Assembly (NCBI RefSeq): GCF_024220585.1
Contig: NZ_JAMXKF010000011.1
Location: 124,001 to 188,000 of the forward strand
DNA from: Dyadobacter diqingensis
GTDB lineage: Bacteria > Bacteroidota > Bacteroidia > Cytophagales > Spirosomataceae
Length of the DNA stretch: 64,000 bases
Direction of reading: 5' to 3'
Made by a program: the position numbers and the translations under genes. This document shows, piece by piece, positions 36,613 through 45,621 of this stretch (position 1 is its first letter; every line of letters begins with the position of its first letter). The notes beneath the pieces are model-generated. The model was not told the DNA's origin. It saw only the letters and a program-made list of their open reading frames with translations, and ran no database searches.

Positions 36613-37935
36613 TTAAACAACCCACTTCCTGACTTTATGTCCTTGAACCGCGTAAAAAACCAGATATAGATAACAAGGAAACAAAACCCAATACGCTGTT
36701 CGTACATCATACAAATCGGCGACGTATCCGTAAAACAGCGGCATGATGGCATTTCCACACAAACCCATGATCATCACCGACGCGCCAAGTTTTGTAAAAC
36801 GGCCAAGATCATCCAGCGCTAATGGCCAGATTCCGGCCCAGACCAGAGAATTTGCCAGCCCTAAAAGCACGACAAACCATATCGAAACATCCGTTGTATG
36901 GCCCAGGAAATTCAATTGCCCGTGGGTGAAAATAATGAGCAGCGTAAAAACGGTTCCCAAGAGTGTACAAATCCGAAGGGCATTTACCTGACTGATAAAT
37001 TTTGGGATCAAAGATATCCCGATAAGGTATCCGCAGATGGTACAAAACAGCGTGTAGGAAGGAAATACCTTGGCTTCCAGCAAATCGATTCCCATGGAAT
37101 TGGCATAACCGATGATCGTGTCGATGGCAATAACCTGCGTTCCGACATGTAAAAAGATGGCTAGTGCGCCCAGAATCAGGTGGGGGAACTGAAAAATACT
37201 CGTTTTGCCTGCGTTCGCCGTAGCAATTTCTTCGCTTTCATGTTCGGTGTCAATTTCGGGTAAAGGCGATTTATAGACGAGAAATCCTAACACAAAAAGA
37301 AATGTTCCCAGGCCGATATAAGGATTGATAACCCGGCGAATCAATTCATCCAAAGCGCCGCTCCGCTGCGTTTCGGTCATTGTACTTAACTGAGCGAACA
37401 GATCCGTATCAGTAGGACGAAGAATCACGGCTGCAAATACAATCGGAGACAAGATGCCGGCTGCTTTGTTGCAAATTCCCATCATACTGATCCGTTGCGC
37501 TGCTCTTTCTTTCGCGCCCAGAATGGTAATGTATGGGTTTGCGGCAGTTTGCAAAATGGCGAGGCCAATCCCGATTGTGAATAAACCAAGAAGGAAAATT
37601 TCATATGTCCGGGACATAGCAGCCGGGACAAAAATAAACGCGCCCGTGGCCATGCACCAGAAACCAATCATCATACCCTTTTTAAAACCCACTGCTTTTA
37701 ACAGATAGGAGGAAGGTACAGACATGACAAAATAGGCGATGTAAAATGCAAAAGCCACCAGATACGCCTGAAAGCTCGTGAGTTCGCAGGCAATTTTAAA
37801 ATAAGGTATAAGAATGGAATTGACCCAGGAAACAAAACCGAAAATGAAGAACATCAGACCGATGATCAGAATGGAGATCGTGGTGTCATTCTTGCTGAGC
37901 TGGTTTACCCGGATCGCGGTTGTTTGTGCACTCAT
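36613..37935 (-). CDS. Sugar MFS transporter (FucP/NagP-like)
   Basis: Proton-coupled sugar importer of 440 residues with about 12 membrane helices. Hallmarks are FVSWVNSILIPYFK in helix 1, LLKAVGFKKGMMIGF between helices 2 and 3 and ILQTAANPYITILG in helix 4. The ATG at 37935 (MSAQTTAIRV) is chosen; an extension to 38001 would translate low-complexity, repeat-like DNA. Neighbouring nagA and nagB-like genes make GlcNAc or another N-acetylhexosamine a probable substrate. Confidence 0.9.
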   Translation of the reverse strand: MSAQTTAIRVNQLSKNDTTISILIIGLMFFIFGFVSWVNSILIPYFKIACELTSFQAYLVAFAFYIAYFVMSVPSSYLLKAVGFKKGMMIGFWCMATGAFIFVPAAMSRTYEIFLLGLFTIGIGLAILQTAANPYITILGAKERAAQRISMMGICNKAAGILSPIVFAAVILRPTDTDLFAQLSTMTETQRSGALDELIRRVINPYIGLGTFLFVLGFLVYKSPLPEIDTEHESEEIATANAGKTSIFQFPHLILGALAIFLHVGTQVIAIDTIIGYANSMGIDLLEAKVFPSYTLFCTICGYLIGISLIPKFISQVNALRICTLLGTVFTLLIIFTHGQLNFLGHTTDVSIWFVVLLGLANSLVWAGIWPLALDDLGRFTKLGASVMIMGLCGNAIMPLFYGYVADLYDVRTAYWVLFPCYLYLVFYAVQGHKVRKWVV

Positions 37936-38013
37936 TTCTTTGGGAAGTTGAAAGTGGAGAGTTGAGAATTGAAAGTATGGAGGTACACTAATTACCTTCA
38001 TTATGGCTGAGGA

Positions 38014-38052
38014 CTGGAAGTTATGCCTGCTCTTTTAAGGTATAACTTCCAG
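38014..38052. repeat. 11-bp inverted repeat between Gfo/Idh and MFS genes
   Basis: CTGGAAGTTAT (38014-38024) is inverted at 38042-38052. The adjacent DNA (37940-37980) is an irregular run of GAAAGT/GAGAGTTGAGAATTGAAAGT motifs. No T-run, so processing or attenuation is more likely than termination. Confidence 0.55.
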
Positions 38053-38072
38053 ACTCAATCGTTAACTTTCAA

Positions 38073-39458
38073 CTAGACAGTGGGTTCCCAACCCTTTGCG
38101 TATTCACGCTTCCAGAGTTTTTCGGCTTCCTTGTTATTTTTGATATGTCCGTTTTTGGGATCGATTTCAAGAGACCCACCCGAACGGACCGCTATGTTCC
38201 CAAGCTGGCAAAGTAAGGTGCTCTGGTGCCCGCCAACGATTTCGGCGTTGACAGTCGTTCCTTTTTTAATACCATCAAAGAAATTTTGAATGTGAATAGC
38301 ATCCAGTGCCTGAGACGGATCCATTTTGTTTCTCGGATCTATTTTATAGTCGTTTTTAACGTCCTTTACCAATTTATTTTCCAGGTCATATACTTTGTAG
38401 GAATTGCCTGGTTCAATCTGGATCGAGCCGGTTTCACCATAAAATACAACACCAACACTCGCGCCTTCGATGGTTCGGCCATTGCAGCTTCGCCCTTCCC
38501 AGGTCATGCCTTTGTCGTTGCCAAAATCCCAGCTGATAACCTGTGTGTCGGGTGTTTGCCAGTCATCTTTGTAACGGTACCGTCCACCCGAAGAAGTTAC
38601 ATGCGTTGGATATTCCACGCCGAGTCCCCAGCGCATTAAATCTACCATGTGCGTGCCGTTATTAAGTGCTTCGCCCGTGCCCCAGTTCCATAACCAGTGC
38701 CAGTTGTAGTGAACCAGGTTGTCTTTGTAAGCGGTACGTGGCGCAGGGCCCTGCCATAATTCATAATCCAGCCAGGTTGGTACTGCCACTTCTTTCCCGA
38801 TACCAATGGAAGCCCGGTTATTGGTATACCAGCCCTTCGCAAAGTAAGGTCTGCCGATGGTTCCGTTGATGACTTCTTTTACTCCGGCAGCAACATTCGG
38901 CCAGGACCGGCGCTGGTTGCCCATCTGGATTACGTTTTTATATTTTTTTGAAGCGGCTACCAAAAGCTCACCTTCGTTGGGATTGTGGCTGCATGGTTTT
39001 TCCAGATAAACATGTTTTCCTGCCTTGGAAGCCAGAATGGCAGCAGGCGCATGCCAGTGGTCGGGAGCAGCGACAACCAGCGCATCCATATTTTTGTCTT
39101 CCAGCGCCTTCCGGAAATCAGGCTGGTTTTTCGGTTTCGAACCCGAAAGCTCTTCCACTTTGGCGATACATTTAGCAGCGGCTCTGGAATCAACATCCGA
39201 AATGTAAACAACCTCACAATTGGGTTGTAAAGCATAGTTGCTAGCCAGCGCGAATCCACGGCTGTTGACACCCATGACACCCACGCGTACTTTTTCGTTC
39301 GCGCCAATAATTTTGGCATAACTTTTGGGACTGAAGCCCGGCAGGATTCCGCCAAATGACAACAAGGCTGTACCGGCCAGTGTTTTCTTAATGAAATCTC
39401 TTCTGGAATCTGCGCCTGGGGCGCCGTGATCTGCCGAGTTTTTATCTATGTGCTGCAT
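38073..39458 (-). CDS. Exported (Tat) Gfo/Idh/MocA family oxidoreductase
   Basis: A 461-residue NAD(P)-type sugar oxidoreductase with a twin-arginine signal (SRRDFIKKTLAGTALLSFGG, residues about 18-37). The Rossmann start is VRVGVMGVNSRGFALA. The motif EKPCSHNP (about 165-172) carries the conserved Lys, and a long Trp-rich region (WHWLWNWGTGEALNNGTHMVDL) contains the likely catalytic His. The Tat signal fits folding with bound cofactor before export. It is the first gene of operon A, about 100 bp downstream of a LacI-type palindrome and a predicted promoter. Confidence 0.88.
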   Translation of the reverse strand: MQHIDKNSADHGAPGADSRRDFIKKTLAGTALLSFGGILPGFSPKSYAKIIGANEKVRVGVMGVNSRGFALASNYALQPNCEVVYISDVDSRAAAKCIAKVEELSGSKPKNQPDFRKALEDKNMDALVVAAPDHWHAPAAILASKAGKHVYLEKPCSHNPNEGELLVAASKKYKNVIQMGNQRRSWPNVAAGVKEVINGTIGRPYFAKGWYTNNRASIGIGKEVAVPTWLDYELWQGPAPRTAYKDNLVHYNWHWLWNWGTGEALNNGTHMVDLMRWGLGVEYPTHVTSSGGRYRYKDDWQTPDTQVISWDFGNDKGMTWEGRSCNGRTIEGASVGVVFYGETGSIQIEPGNSYKVYDLENKLVKDVKNDYKIDPRNKMDPSQALDAIHIQNFFDGIKKGTTVNAEIVGGHQSTLLCQLGNIAVRSGGSLEIDPKNGHIKNNKEAEKLWKREYAKGWEPTV

Positions 39459-39558
39459 AAAGTTAAGAGTTTAGTGCTTTTAATTTTATTATCAATGATG
39501 GCTCGAAATTCACAGGAGAATATGCCTGTAAAAGCCGGTGTTCGGAAAATATTACTGA

Positions 39559-39578
39559 TTTCGGGTACGTACCCGAAA
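39559..39578. promoter_or_regulatory. LacI-type operator (perfect 20-bp palindrome), operon A
   Basis: TTTCGGGTACGTACCCGAAA is its own reverse complement over all 20 bases, with a central CG as usual for LacI-family sites. It lies about 100 bp upstream of the Gfo/Idh start at 39458 and directly downstream of a predicted -7 box, where a bound repressor would block transcription start. The core recurs at 53172 and 61346. Confidence 0.8.
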
Positions 39579-39606
39579 AATATAAACAATAATCTTAATT
39601 AACAAA
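39577..39606 (-). promoter_or_regulatory. Predicted promoter of operon A
   Basis: On the minus strand, TTTG (39606-39603), an 18-nt spacer and TATATTTT (39584-39577) fit the Bacteroidota -33/-7 pattern with one -7 mismatch. The -7 box overlaps the edge of the palindrome. Confidence 0.5.
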
Positions 39607-39672
39607 TGCAATGAGAAAATAAGGTTAAACTGGAATTTTTAAAAATATAATTTGCAATGGTCGGTCGGTAGA

Positions 39673-40548
39673 TTAACCCATAAATTCAAATGTTTCCAGA
39701 CCCCTGCAATGCGTATCGCCGATCATAAACAAACTTCCGGCATACGGCTGTTTGTTTAGTTGTTCGCCGGTTAATCCTGTTCTGGCCGAGGTTACATATA
39801 AATCCGTCAGGTCTTTTCCGCCGAAAGTGCAGGATGTGATTTGGGCGGTAGGCAGTTTGACCTCACTTATTTTTTTTCCGGTAAATGGATTGAACCGGGC
39901 TATCTTCCAGCCATTCCAGATTGCGATCCATAACATACCTTCTGAATCGATGGTCATCCCATCAGGATATCCTTCCTCTTTCGAAATCTGAATGACGATT
40001 TCCGGATTGGAAATATGGCCGGTCAAAGCTTCAAAATCGTATGCGACTACGTTTTGGGTTAATGTATCGATGTGGTAAAAAATTTTTTGGTCGGGGCTCC
40101 ATGCAAGTCCGTTGGAGCAGCTTACATTTTCTATTTTAACAGTAACCGAAAGATCTTTTTCCAGAGCATATAACTTTCCTGCCCCTGGTTTGTCGCTCAT
40201 CGACATCGTCCCGGCCCAGAATCTTCCTGTTGGATCACACTTTCCGTCGTTGAATCGGTTATCCGGCAGGTGTTTTTCCGGATTAGAAATCAGATTTTGG
40301 AGTCGGTTGTCGATATCTATTTCATAAAAACCATTTTCCAGTGCTGCAATGAGTCCTCCCGATTTCCTCAGTGCAATCGCCCCGGTTTTTTGTCCTGTCC
40401 TATCAGTATCGTGCCGGCCGGATTCCGGATAAAAATGGTGAATTTCTCCTGTCAGAATATCCACCCAAAGCACCCTGTTTTTATTTTTATCCCAAACAGG
40501 GCTTTCTCCAAGAGCACATCGATGCGTGCTGACTATGTCCCAGGTCAT
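39673..40548 (-). CDS. SMP-30/gluconolactonase family lactonase
   Basis: Six-bladed beta-propeller hydrolase of 291 residues, expected to open a sugar lactone to the aldonate. The opening CALGESPVWDKNKNRVLWVDI carries the metal-binding Glu. NDGKCDPTGRFWAGTM and CSNGLAWSPDQ hold the Asn ligands, and GYPDGMTIDSEGMLWIA the Asp. The ATG at 40548 overlaps the stop of the SSS transporter by 4 nt; a longer start would overlap that gene further. Last gene of operon B. With the DgoD-like dehydratase and a DapA-like aldolase it suggests a non-phosphorylative sugar acid route. Confidence 0.9.
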   Translation of the reverse strand: MTWDIVSTHRCALGESPVWDKNKNRVLWVDILTGEIHHFYPESGRHDTDRTGQKTGAIALRKSGGLIAALENGFYEIDIDNRLQNLISNPEKHLPDNRFNDGKCDPTGRFWAGTMSMSDKPGAGKLYALEKDLSVTVKIENVSCSNGLAWSPDQKIFYHIDTLTQNVVAYDFEALTGHISNPEIVIQISKEEGYPDGMTIDSEGMLWIAIWNGWKIARFNPFTGKKISEVKLPTAQITSCTFGGKDLTDLYVTSARTGLTGEQLNKQPYAGSLFMIGDTHCRGLETFEFMG

Positions 40549-42116
40549 GCGTATTTCACGTAAAAGAAAAGTACAAGCGCAGTGATAATCGCCCACCAGA
40601 TGAACGGATTGCGCAATCCGCGCTGCTGTTCCTGTTCTTCGGGAAGCAAGGAAAGACTTTCTTTATTCCATATCAGTCCTTCCAGTTCTGTTTCCGGTTT
40701 GGGTTTTGTAACTAAGCTAACGACAACGCAGAGCGCCATGCAAGTCCAGAAAACAATCCCTGTCCGGTTAAAAAATGGCATTTGCGGGAATACGAATTCA
40801 ATAAGTAATGACAGTGGAATGGTCAGTATGCCGGCCGTCAGCGCACCGGCCTGGGTAGTCCGTTTCCATAAAATTCCCAACAAAAACATCGTGGCGATGC
40901 CGGGCGTGAATAATCCGTAGGCATTCATCAGGTAAATGAAAATGGGTTTATCGGAATAATTCATCAGAACGCCGGTACATAGAATCCCGACTACAATAAT
41001 AAATGCTCCGGAAATTCTCCCGAACCGGACAGCCTGCGCTTCACTCGCTTTTTTTCCAAAATAGGGTAAATAGACATCGACGGTAAGGATTGTTGTGCAG
41101 GAATTGATGGCGCCTGATAGATGTGACATCACTGCCGCAATCAATCCGGCCATCACCAGCCCAACGAGACCCGAGGGCAGCAAGGTTCCAACGAGAGTCG
41201 GGAAAAGGAGATCCGGGTTGTCCAGATGAGGAATGAGTTTAGGGGCAACCAGTGCCGGAACGGTAATGATCAAGGGGATCAGGAATTTGAGATAATCTCC
41301 GAAAATAACACCCATTCGGGCATGCCACTCATTTTTGGCTGCCAGCACACGCTGTACGATAAACTGGTTGGTGGCGCAATAAAAAACACTGATACAAAGG
41401 GCACCGCCGAGGTACATCGTCCAGGGAAAATCGGGGTCATTGGCTGGTAGTATAAGTTCCCAGTCTTTGGTCGTTTCCAACACTGCAGATATGCCACCTG
41501 AGGCTTTTACGGTAGCAATGGTCAAAATAATTCCTCCGGTTACCAGTACACCGAGTTGTAACATTTCTGTCCAGATCACTGCCCGTAATCCTCCTGAAAT
41601 CGTGTAAACACCTGTCAGCAAGGCAAGGATAAGGATGCTGGCAAGGACCGGAATATTCAGAAGTGAGTGTAGTGAAAGTGCGCCCAGATATAACACGGCG
41701 CTTATTTCTACAAAAATGTAAGTAAACAGGATAAGTCCGGCATACGTTGTACGTGTTGCTGTCCCGAAGCGCCGGTGCAGGAATTCAGGGATGGTATAAA
41801 ATCCATTTCGGATATAAAAAGGCAGAAAAATCCATAATAGGGCATTAAACCCCATCAGAATGGCGCCCCATTCCATCGCGATGACAACAAATCCGCGGCT
41901 GTAAGCGGCGCCCATGGCACCCACCAAATGATGGCTGCTGATGTTGGAGGCGATAATGCTGCCGCCGATCATCCACCAGGGAAGCTTGTCGCCGGCCAAG
42001 AAATAATCACGTTTCGTTTGTTTTCCTTTCCGGGATGCATACAAACCGAGCGCGAGGACGCCCAGAATGTACACGCCGAAAATGGTTGCGTCCAGCGCTG
42101 TAAGGTTCAGGTTCAT
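40545..42116 (-). CDS. Sodium:solute symporter (SSS/SGLT family)
   Basis: Inner-membrane Na+-coupled importer of 523 residues with 13-14 predicted helices. Family signs are LAGDKLPWWMIGGSIIASNIS near helix 2 (with the Ser/Asn substrate region), EFLHRRFG after helix 3 and the sodium-site-like SHLSGAINSCTTILTVDVY late in the protein. It belongs to the sugar (SGLT-like) branch. It follows the ceramidase-like gene after 1 bp and overlaps the lactonase gene, so it is tightly built into operon B and likely imports its substrate. Confidence 0.9.
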   Translation of the reverse strand: MNLNLTALDATIFGVYILGVLALGLYASRKGKQTKRDYFLAGDKLPWWMIGGSIIASNISSHHLVGAMGAAYSRGFVVIAMEWGAILMGFNALLWIFLPFYIRNGFYTIPEFLHRRFGTATRTTYAGLILFTYIFVEISAVLYLGALSLHSLLNIPVLASILILALLTGVYTISGGLRAVIWTEMLQLGVLVTGGIILTIATVKASGGISAVLETTKDWELILPANDPDFPWTMYLGGALCISVFYCATNQFIVQRVLAAKNEWHARMGVIFGDYLKFLIPLIITVPALVAPKLIPHLDNPDLLFPTLVGTLLPSGLVGLVMAGLIAAVMSHLSGAINSCTTILTVDVYLPYFGKKASEAQAVRFGRISGAFIIVVGILCTGVLMNYSDKPIFIYLMNAYGLFTPGIATMFLLGILWKRTTQAGALTAGILTIPLSLLIEFVFPQMPFFNRTGIVFWTCMALCVVVSLVTKPKPETELEGLIWNKESLSLLPEEQEQQRGLRNPFIWWAIITALVLFFYVKYA

Positions 42117-42117
42117 T

Positions 42118-43497
42118 TTAGATCATTCGTTGGGCTGCCTCAACGGCAGTGGCGATAAGTAATTCCAGCGAACCGGATGCAAAAGGGGTTTGCCAAACGG
42201 CATACATATCTTTTGGGTATAAATCTTTTGGCGGCAGATAACCGGCATAACCGTTCACGATGTTGATAGCAGCCACGGCATTGGGAGCAAGCTGTTCGCG
42301 CAGTTTTTGCTGAAATTCTGCGTAAGCTTCATTGGGCTGTCCGATCAAAAACGAATCGCCCAGCTGCCAGATCCATAGCGGCATTTTGGAGGTTTCACCT
42401 TCGCCGACGGTTTTTCTGATGCCCCGTTTTCGCCAAAGCCTTTCTTTTAAAACATTGTCCTGGCAATCGGCCCATTCTTTTTCAATTTCTGCCAGGGACG
42501 GGAGCGGTTTTAAGGGAAATTCCACCGCGATCATTTGGGCTGATAATTTCTTTGACGGATCGAAAGCCTTTTTTTTCCATATTCCCAAAGGTGCACCGGA
42601 TTCCACTGCGCCGCTAAAATACAATTGAGATTTTGCAGGAAACATACCTTCCAGAACTGATAACACGGCAAAACCGAGCTGCCGGCCATAACTGTCTGCC
42701 AGTTTTAGGTCCCCTACATATTGCTCTTTCGGTGCCAGTTCTCCCGATGCACCCTGCAAAAACAGACAGGGAGCTTTTGTTTCAGACTCAATAACTTCGC
42801 GCATGGCGCCGATATAGTCCGGGGAAATCAGGCGGTTATCCCAGGCCAGGGTAGTTGGGTGACAGGCATAATTGACGATTGTCCCCATAATCCGATCTTC
42901 CGAATCAGTTATTCTTCCAACCAGTAAAGTGTCATCAGCCACTTCGTCTGGATTGAATGCAACAAGCAATCTGTCACTGGTTCTTTCCGGCAGGTCACGG
43001 TTGGTAGCCAGATCACATGTACCATAATGCCAGGCAAGCGTTGCCGGTACCGCTGTTGAAAGCGCGTTTTTAATAGCGGCTACGGCCCGTTCGATAACCT
43101 GTTCGAGATAGGGTCGGATCAAATTACCACCCGGTTTTTCCGCATCTTCCGTGAAAAGGCTTGGTCCGGCGTGTGTATGTGAAAGGCAAAACATCAGATT
43201 TGAAGGCTCCAAAGAAAGCGCTTTCAGGATACTGTGTCGCAGAAAATGTTCGTCTTCAGCACTTTTCCACCACCCGAGGTCCGCTCCGATTAACACCAGC
43301 GGCTGTTCATTTTCCGAAGACTGAAAGGTATGGCAGGTGAGCATCAGCGGTCGATGAATTCCTTCGGCGATTTCGTGTCTGGCCGCACCCCAGTTCCGTG
43401 CGTAAATTCCTACCGGCGGTGTGATATCTTCCTGTGAAACACCGATTAATCCCGAGAATGAAGGGTTTTTTATGGTGGGATAAGTTTTTGAATCCAT
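42118..43497 (-). CDS. Neutral/alkaline ceramidase-like hydrolase, cytoplasmic
   Basis: A 459-residue protein related to the N-terminal catalytic domain of neutral/alkaline ceramidases, zinc amidases. Seen motifs are GVSQEDITPPVGIYARNWG, SHTHAGP (zinc His pair), NYACHPTTLAWDN and FLQGASGELAP. Unlike ceramidases it has no signal peptide and lacks the C-terminal immunoglobulin-like domain. In this setting it is unlikely to act on ceramide; an amide or N-acyl bond in a sugar derivative is an inference. The SDR stop is directly adjacent (0 bp) and the SSS gene starts 1 bp later. Confidence 0.82.
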   Translation of the reverse strand: MDSKTYPTIKNPSFSGLIGVSQEDITPPVGIYARNWGAARHEIAEGIHRPLMLTCHTFQSSENEQPLVLIGADLGWWKSAEDEHFLRHSILKALSLEPSNLMFCLSHTHAGPSLFTEDAEKPGGNLIRPYLEQVIERAVAAIKNALSTAVPATLAWHYGTCDLATNRDLPERTSDRLLVAFNPDEVADDTLLVGRITDSEDRIMGTIVNYACHPTTLAWDNRLISPDYIGAMREVIESETKAPCLFLQGASGELAPKEQYVGDLKLADSYGRQLGFAVLSVLEGMFPAKSQLYFSGAVESGAPLGIWKKKAFDPSKKLSAQMIAVEFPLKPLPSLAEIEKEWADCQDNVLKERLWRKRGIRKTVGEGETSKMPLWIWQLGDSFLIGQPNEAYAEFQQKLREQLAPNAVAAINIVNGYAGYLPPKDLYPKDMYAVWQTPFASGSLELLIATAVEAAQRMI

Positions 43498-44265
43498 TTA
43501 AGTAAGTATTGAAAGTCCGCCGTCCATTAATAAAGTGCTGCCGGTCATATGTTCGTTATCCGGATGGCATAAGTAAGCGACCTGTTTGGCCACAGCTTCC
43601 GCGCTGATCAGTTTTTTTACCGGGACCCGTTCGGCTGCCTGTTTGCTGAGCTCGGGTTTTTCCTTCCAGATACTCGCACTTAACCCGGCTTCAACAAACC
43701 CCGGCGCAATTTCGTTGACCAGAATATTGTGAGGGGCAAGTTCCAAAGCCATACACTGACAAAGCATTCTTATCCCTGCTTTTGAAACACAATAGGCCGG
43801 AAGGTTGGGGTGCACCGCATGCGCGGCCCAGCTTCCGATAAAGACAACCCGTCCCGGTAGTTTTTTAGCGAGCAACCTTGCAGTAGTATTTTGGGTCATA
43901 AAAAAAGCACCATTCAGGTTGACCCGCAATTCCTGCGACCATTGCTGTGGGGTAATGGCATGCACTCCACCTAACGTTACTGTTGCAGCGTTGGCGATGA
44001 TGATGTCGGGCGTGCCCAGTTTATTTTCGACGTCGTCGATCCATTCGTCGACTGCTTGGGCATCGGAGACGTCTACCTGATGATAGACCGATGAAATATT
44101 GAAATGGCTGAGTGCAGCCATAAACCCGGACGCGTCAATCTCGTCTTTGATATCCCCCAACGCAATATTGGCGCCACGACCTGCAAATTCCAGAGCTATT
44201 GCCTTTCCGATATCTCCCAAACCTCCGCTGATCAGGACGGTTTTTGTTTTAAATAGTTGATCCAT
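43498..44265 (-). CDS. Short-chain dehydrogenase/reductase
   Basis: Classical SDR of 255 residues that oxidises or reduces a hydroxyl/keto group with NAD(P). SGGLGDIG (residues 13-20) is the cofactor motif, IANAA follows, and the catalytic S145, Y158 and K162 are all present (GSWAAHAVHPNLPAYCVSK). The C-terminal LLMDGGLSI is typical. D38 after beta-2 (ALGDIK) suggests NAD preference. Substrate is probably a sugar, sugar acid or polyol, from its place between a sugar-acid dehydratase and a hydrolase. Confidence 0.92.
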   Translation of the reverse strand: MDQLFKTKTVLISGGLGDIGKAIALEFAGRGANIALGDIKDEIDASGFMAALSHFNISSVYHQVDVSDAQAVDEWIDDVENKLGTPDIIIANAATVTLGGVHAITPQQWSQELRVNLNGAFFMTQNTTARLLAKKLPGRVVFIGSWAAHAVHPNLPAYCVSKAGIRMLCQCMALELAPHNILVNEIAPGFVEAGLSASIWKEKPELSKQAAERVPVKKLISAEAVAKQVAYLCHPDNEHMTGSTLLMDGGLSILT

Positions 44266-44359
44266 TCCCGTTAAAATCTGAATTGTTCAGGAATTAAGTT
44301 TTTAAAATAACCTGTGTCGCTAACCTAGTCAGAAACTTTGTCATTCGCGATAAATTCTT

Positions 44360-45538
44360 TTACCAATCGCCAACACTGCCATCTTTGTAAAATGTGCGTT
44401 GTAACACTTCCTGCTGAAATGGATGTTTTTTTACTTCTGTTTCGTTGATTTCGATGCCAAGTCCCGGACGTTGGTTTGGTCTGACAATCCTGCCCTCTTT
44501 CTCAACCGTGAAACCTTCGCTGACTACATCCACACGCCAGGGGACATCGTTATGGACACTTTCGCAAATACTGTATGAAGGTGTTGCAAAGCCAAATTCG
44601 ATGGAAGCTGCGGTGCTCACCGGCCCCTGCGGATTATGCGGCGCAACGGCTACCTTGTAGGCTTCGGCCAATGCAGCAATGCGGCGCACTTCGCTCAGAC
44701 CGCCGCAATGGGTAATATCGGGCTGGATAACGCTCACGGCACGTTTTTCCAGTAAATCACGAAAGGCGTGCAAGCCAATCAAACGTTCCCCGCTTGCAAT
44801 CGGTGTGGTAACCGCACGCTGGATCAAAGCGATATCTTCCATGGATTCGGGCCAGCAAGGTTCTTCGAAAAAGTACAGTCCGTAAGGTTCCAGCGCTTTT
44901 GCAAACTGCATACCCATTCTGGGGGAAGGCCGCGCGTGGCAATCGACCATGATATCAATATGGTCGCCCACGGCCTCACGCATGGATTTTACGCACGCTT
45001 CCGCATAGTGGATCGGTTGTAAACCTTCCAAAGGCATCGTTTCGGGTACAGCCATCGATTTGAAAGCCGTAAAGCCATCTTCAACGGCCCGTTGTGCAAG
45101 TTCGCCGAAGCGGTTGGCGTCGTCAGGTTTTGTCTGATAGAAGTCTTCCATTTTTCCGCCGCCGAGGTGACAATATAGTCGGATGTAATCACGTACACGA
45201 CCGCCCCACAGTTCGTGGCAGGGAACTCCGTGAATTTTTCCAAGAATGTCCCAAAGTGCAATATCAATGCCGCTAATGGCTGTTCCGCGGACAATTCCGT
45301 TGCCATGCCAGAAATGCTGACGATACATCATCTGCCATAAGTGCTCGATCCGGCGAGGATCTTCACCAATCAGTAACTGTGAAATATCTTCTATCGCTCC
45401 GACAACCGAGCGGGTATGCCATTCCAGTGTAGCTTCGCCCCAGCCCCACAATCCGGGCTGGTCCGTTATAATTTTGACAAAGATCCAGTTTCGCATGCGG
45501 GCATGGCAAACCTGGGTTTCTATGGCAGTGATTTTCAT
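44360..45538 (-). CDS. Enolase-superfamily sugar-acid dehydratase (DgoD-like)
   Basis: Mandelate racemase/muconate lactonising family protein of 392 residues, predicted to dehydrate an aldonate to a 2-keto-3-deoxy-aldonate. Metal ligands D199, E225 and E251 and acid/base residues H201 (VDCHARPSP) and H301 (APHNPQGP) match E. coli galactonate dehydratase D183, E209, E235, H185 and H285 with a constant offset of 16. The exact sugar acid is not determined. The ATG at 45538 is preferred; a GTG at 45601 adds 21 unlikely residues. Part of operon B. Confidence 0.88.
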   Translation of the reverse strand: MKITAIETQVCHARMRNWIFVKIITDQPGLWGWGEATLEWHTRSVVGAIEDISQLLIGEDPRRIEHLWQMMYRQHFWHGNGIVRGTAISGIDIALWDILGKIHGVPCHELWGGRVRDYIRLYCHLGGGKMEDFYQTKPDDANRFGELAQRAVEDGFTAFKSMAVPETMPLEGLQPIHYAEACVKSMREAVGDHIDIMVDCHARPSPRMGMQFAKALEPYGLYFFEEPCWPESMEDIALIQRAVTTPIASGERLIGLHAFRDLLEKRAVSVIQPDITHCGGLSEVRRIAALAEAYKVAVAPHNPQGPVSTAASIEFGFATPSYSICESVHNDVPWRVDVVSEGFTVEKEGRIVRPNQRPGLGIEINETEVKKHPFQQEVLQRTFYKDGSVGDW

Positions 45539-45621
45539 TTGAAGTAAATTTTTGAATAAAGGTTTAGGGCGCAGAGCACCGCGGTGTTGTATCTGAAACA
45601 CCTGAGAATAAAAGACCGGTA

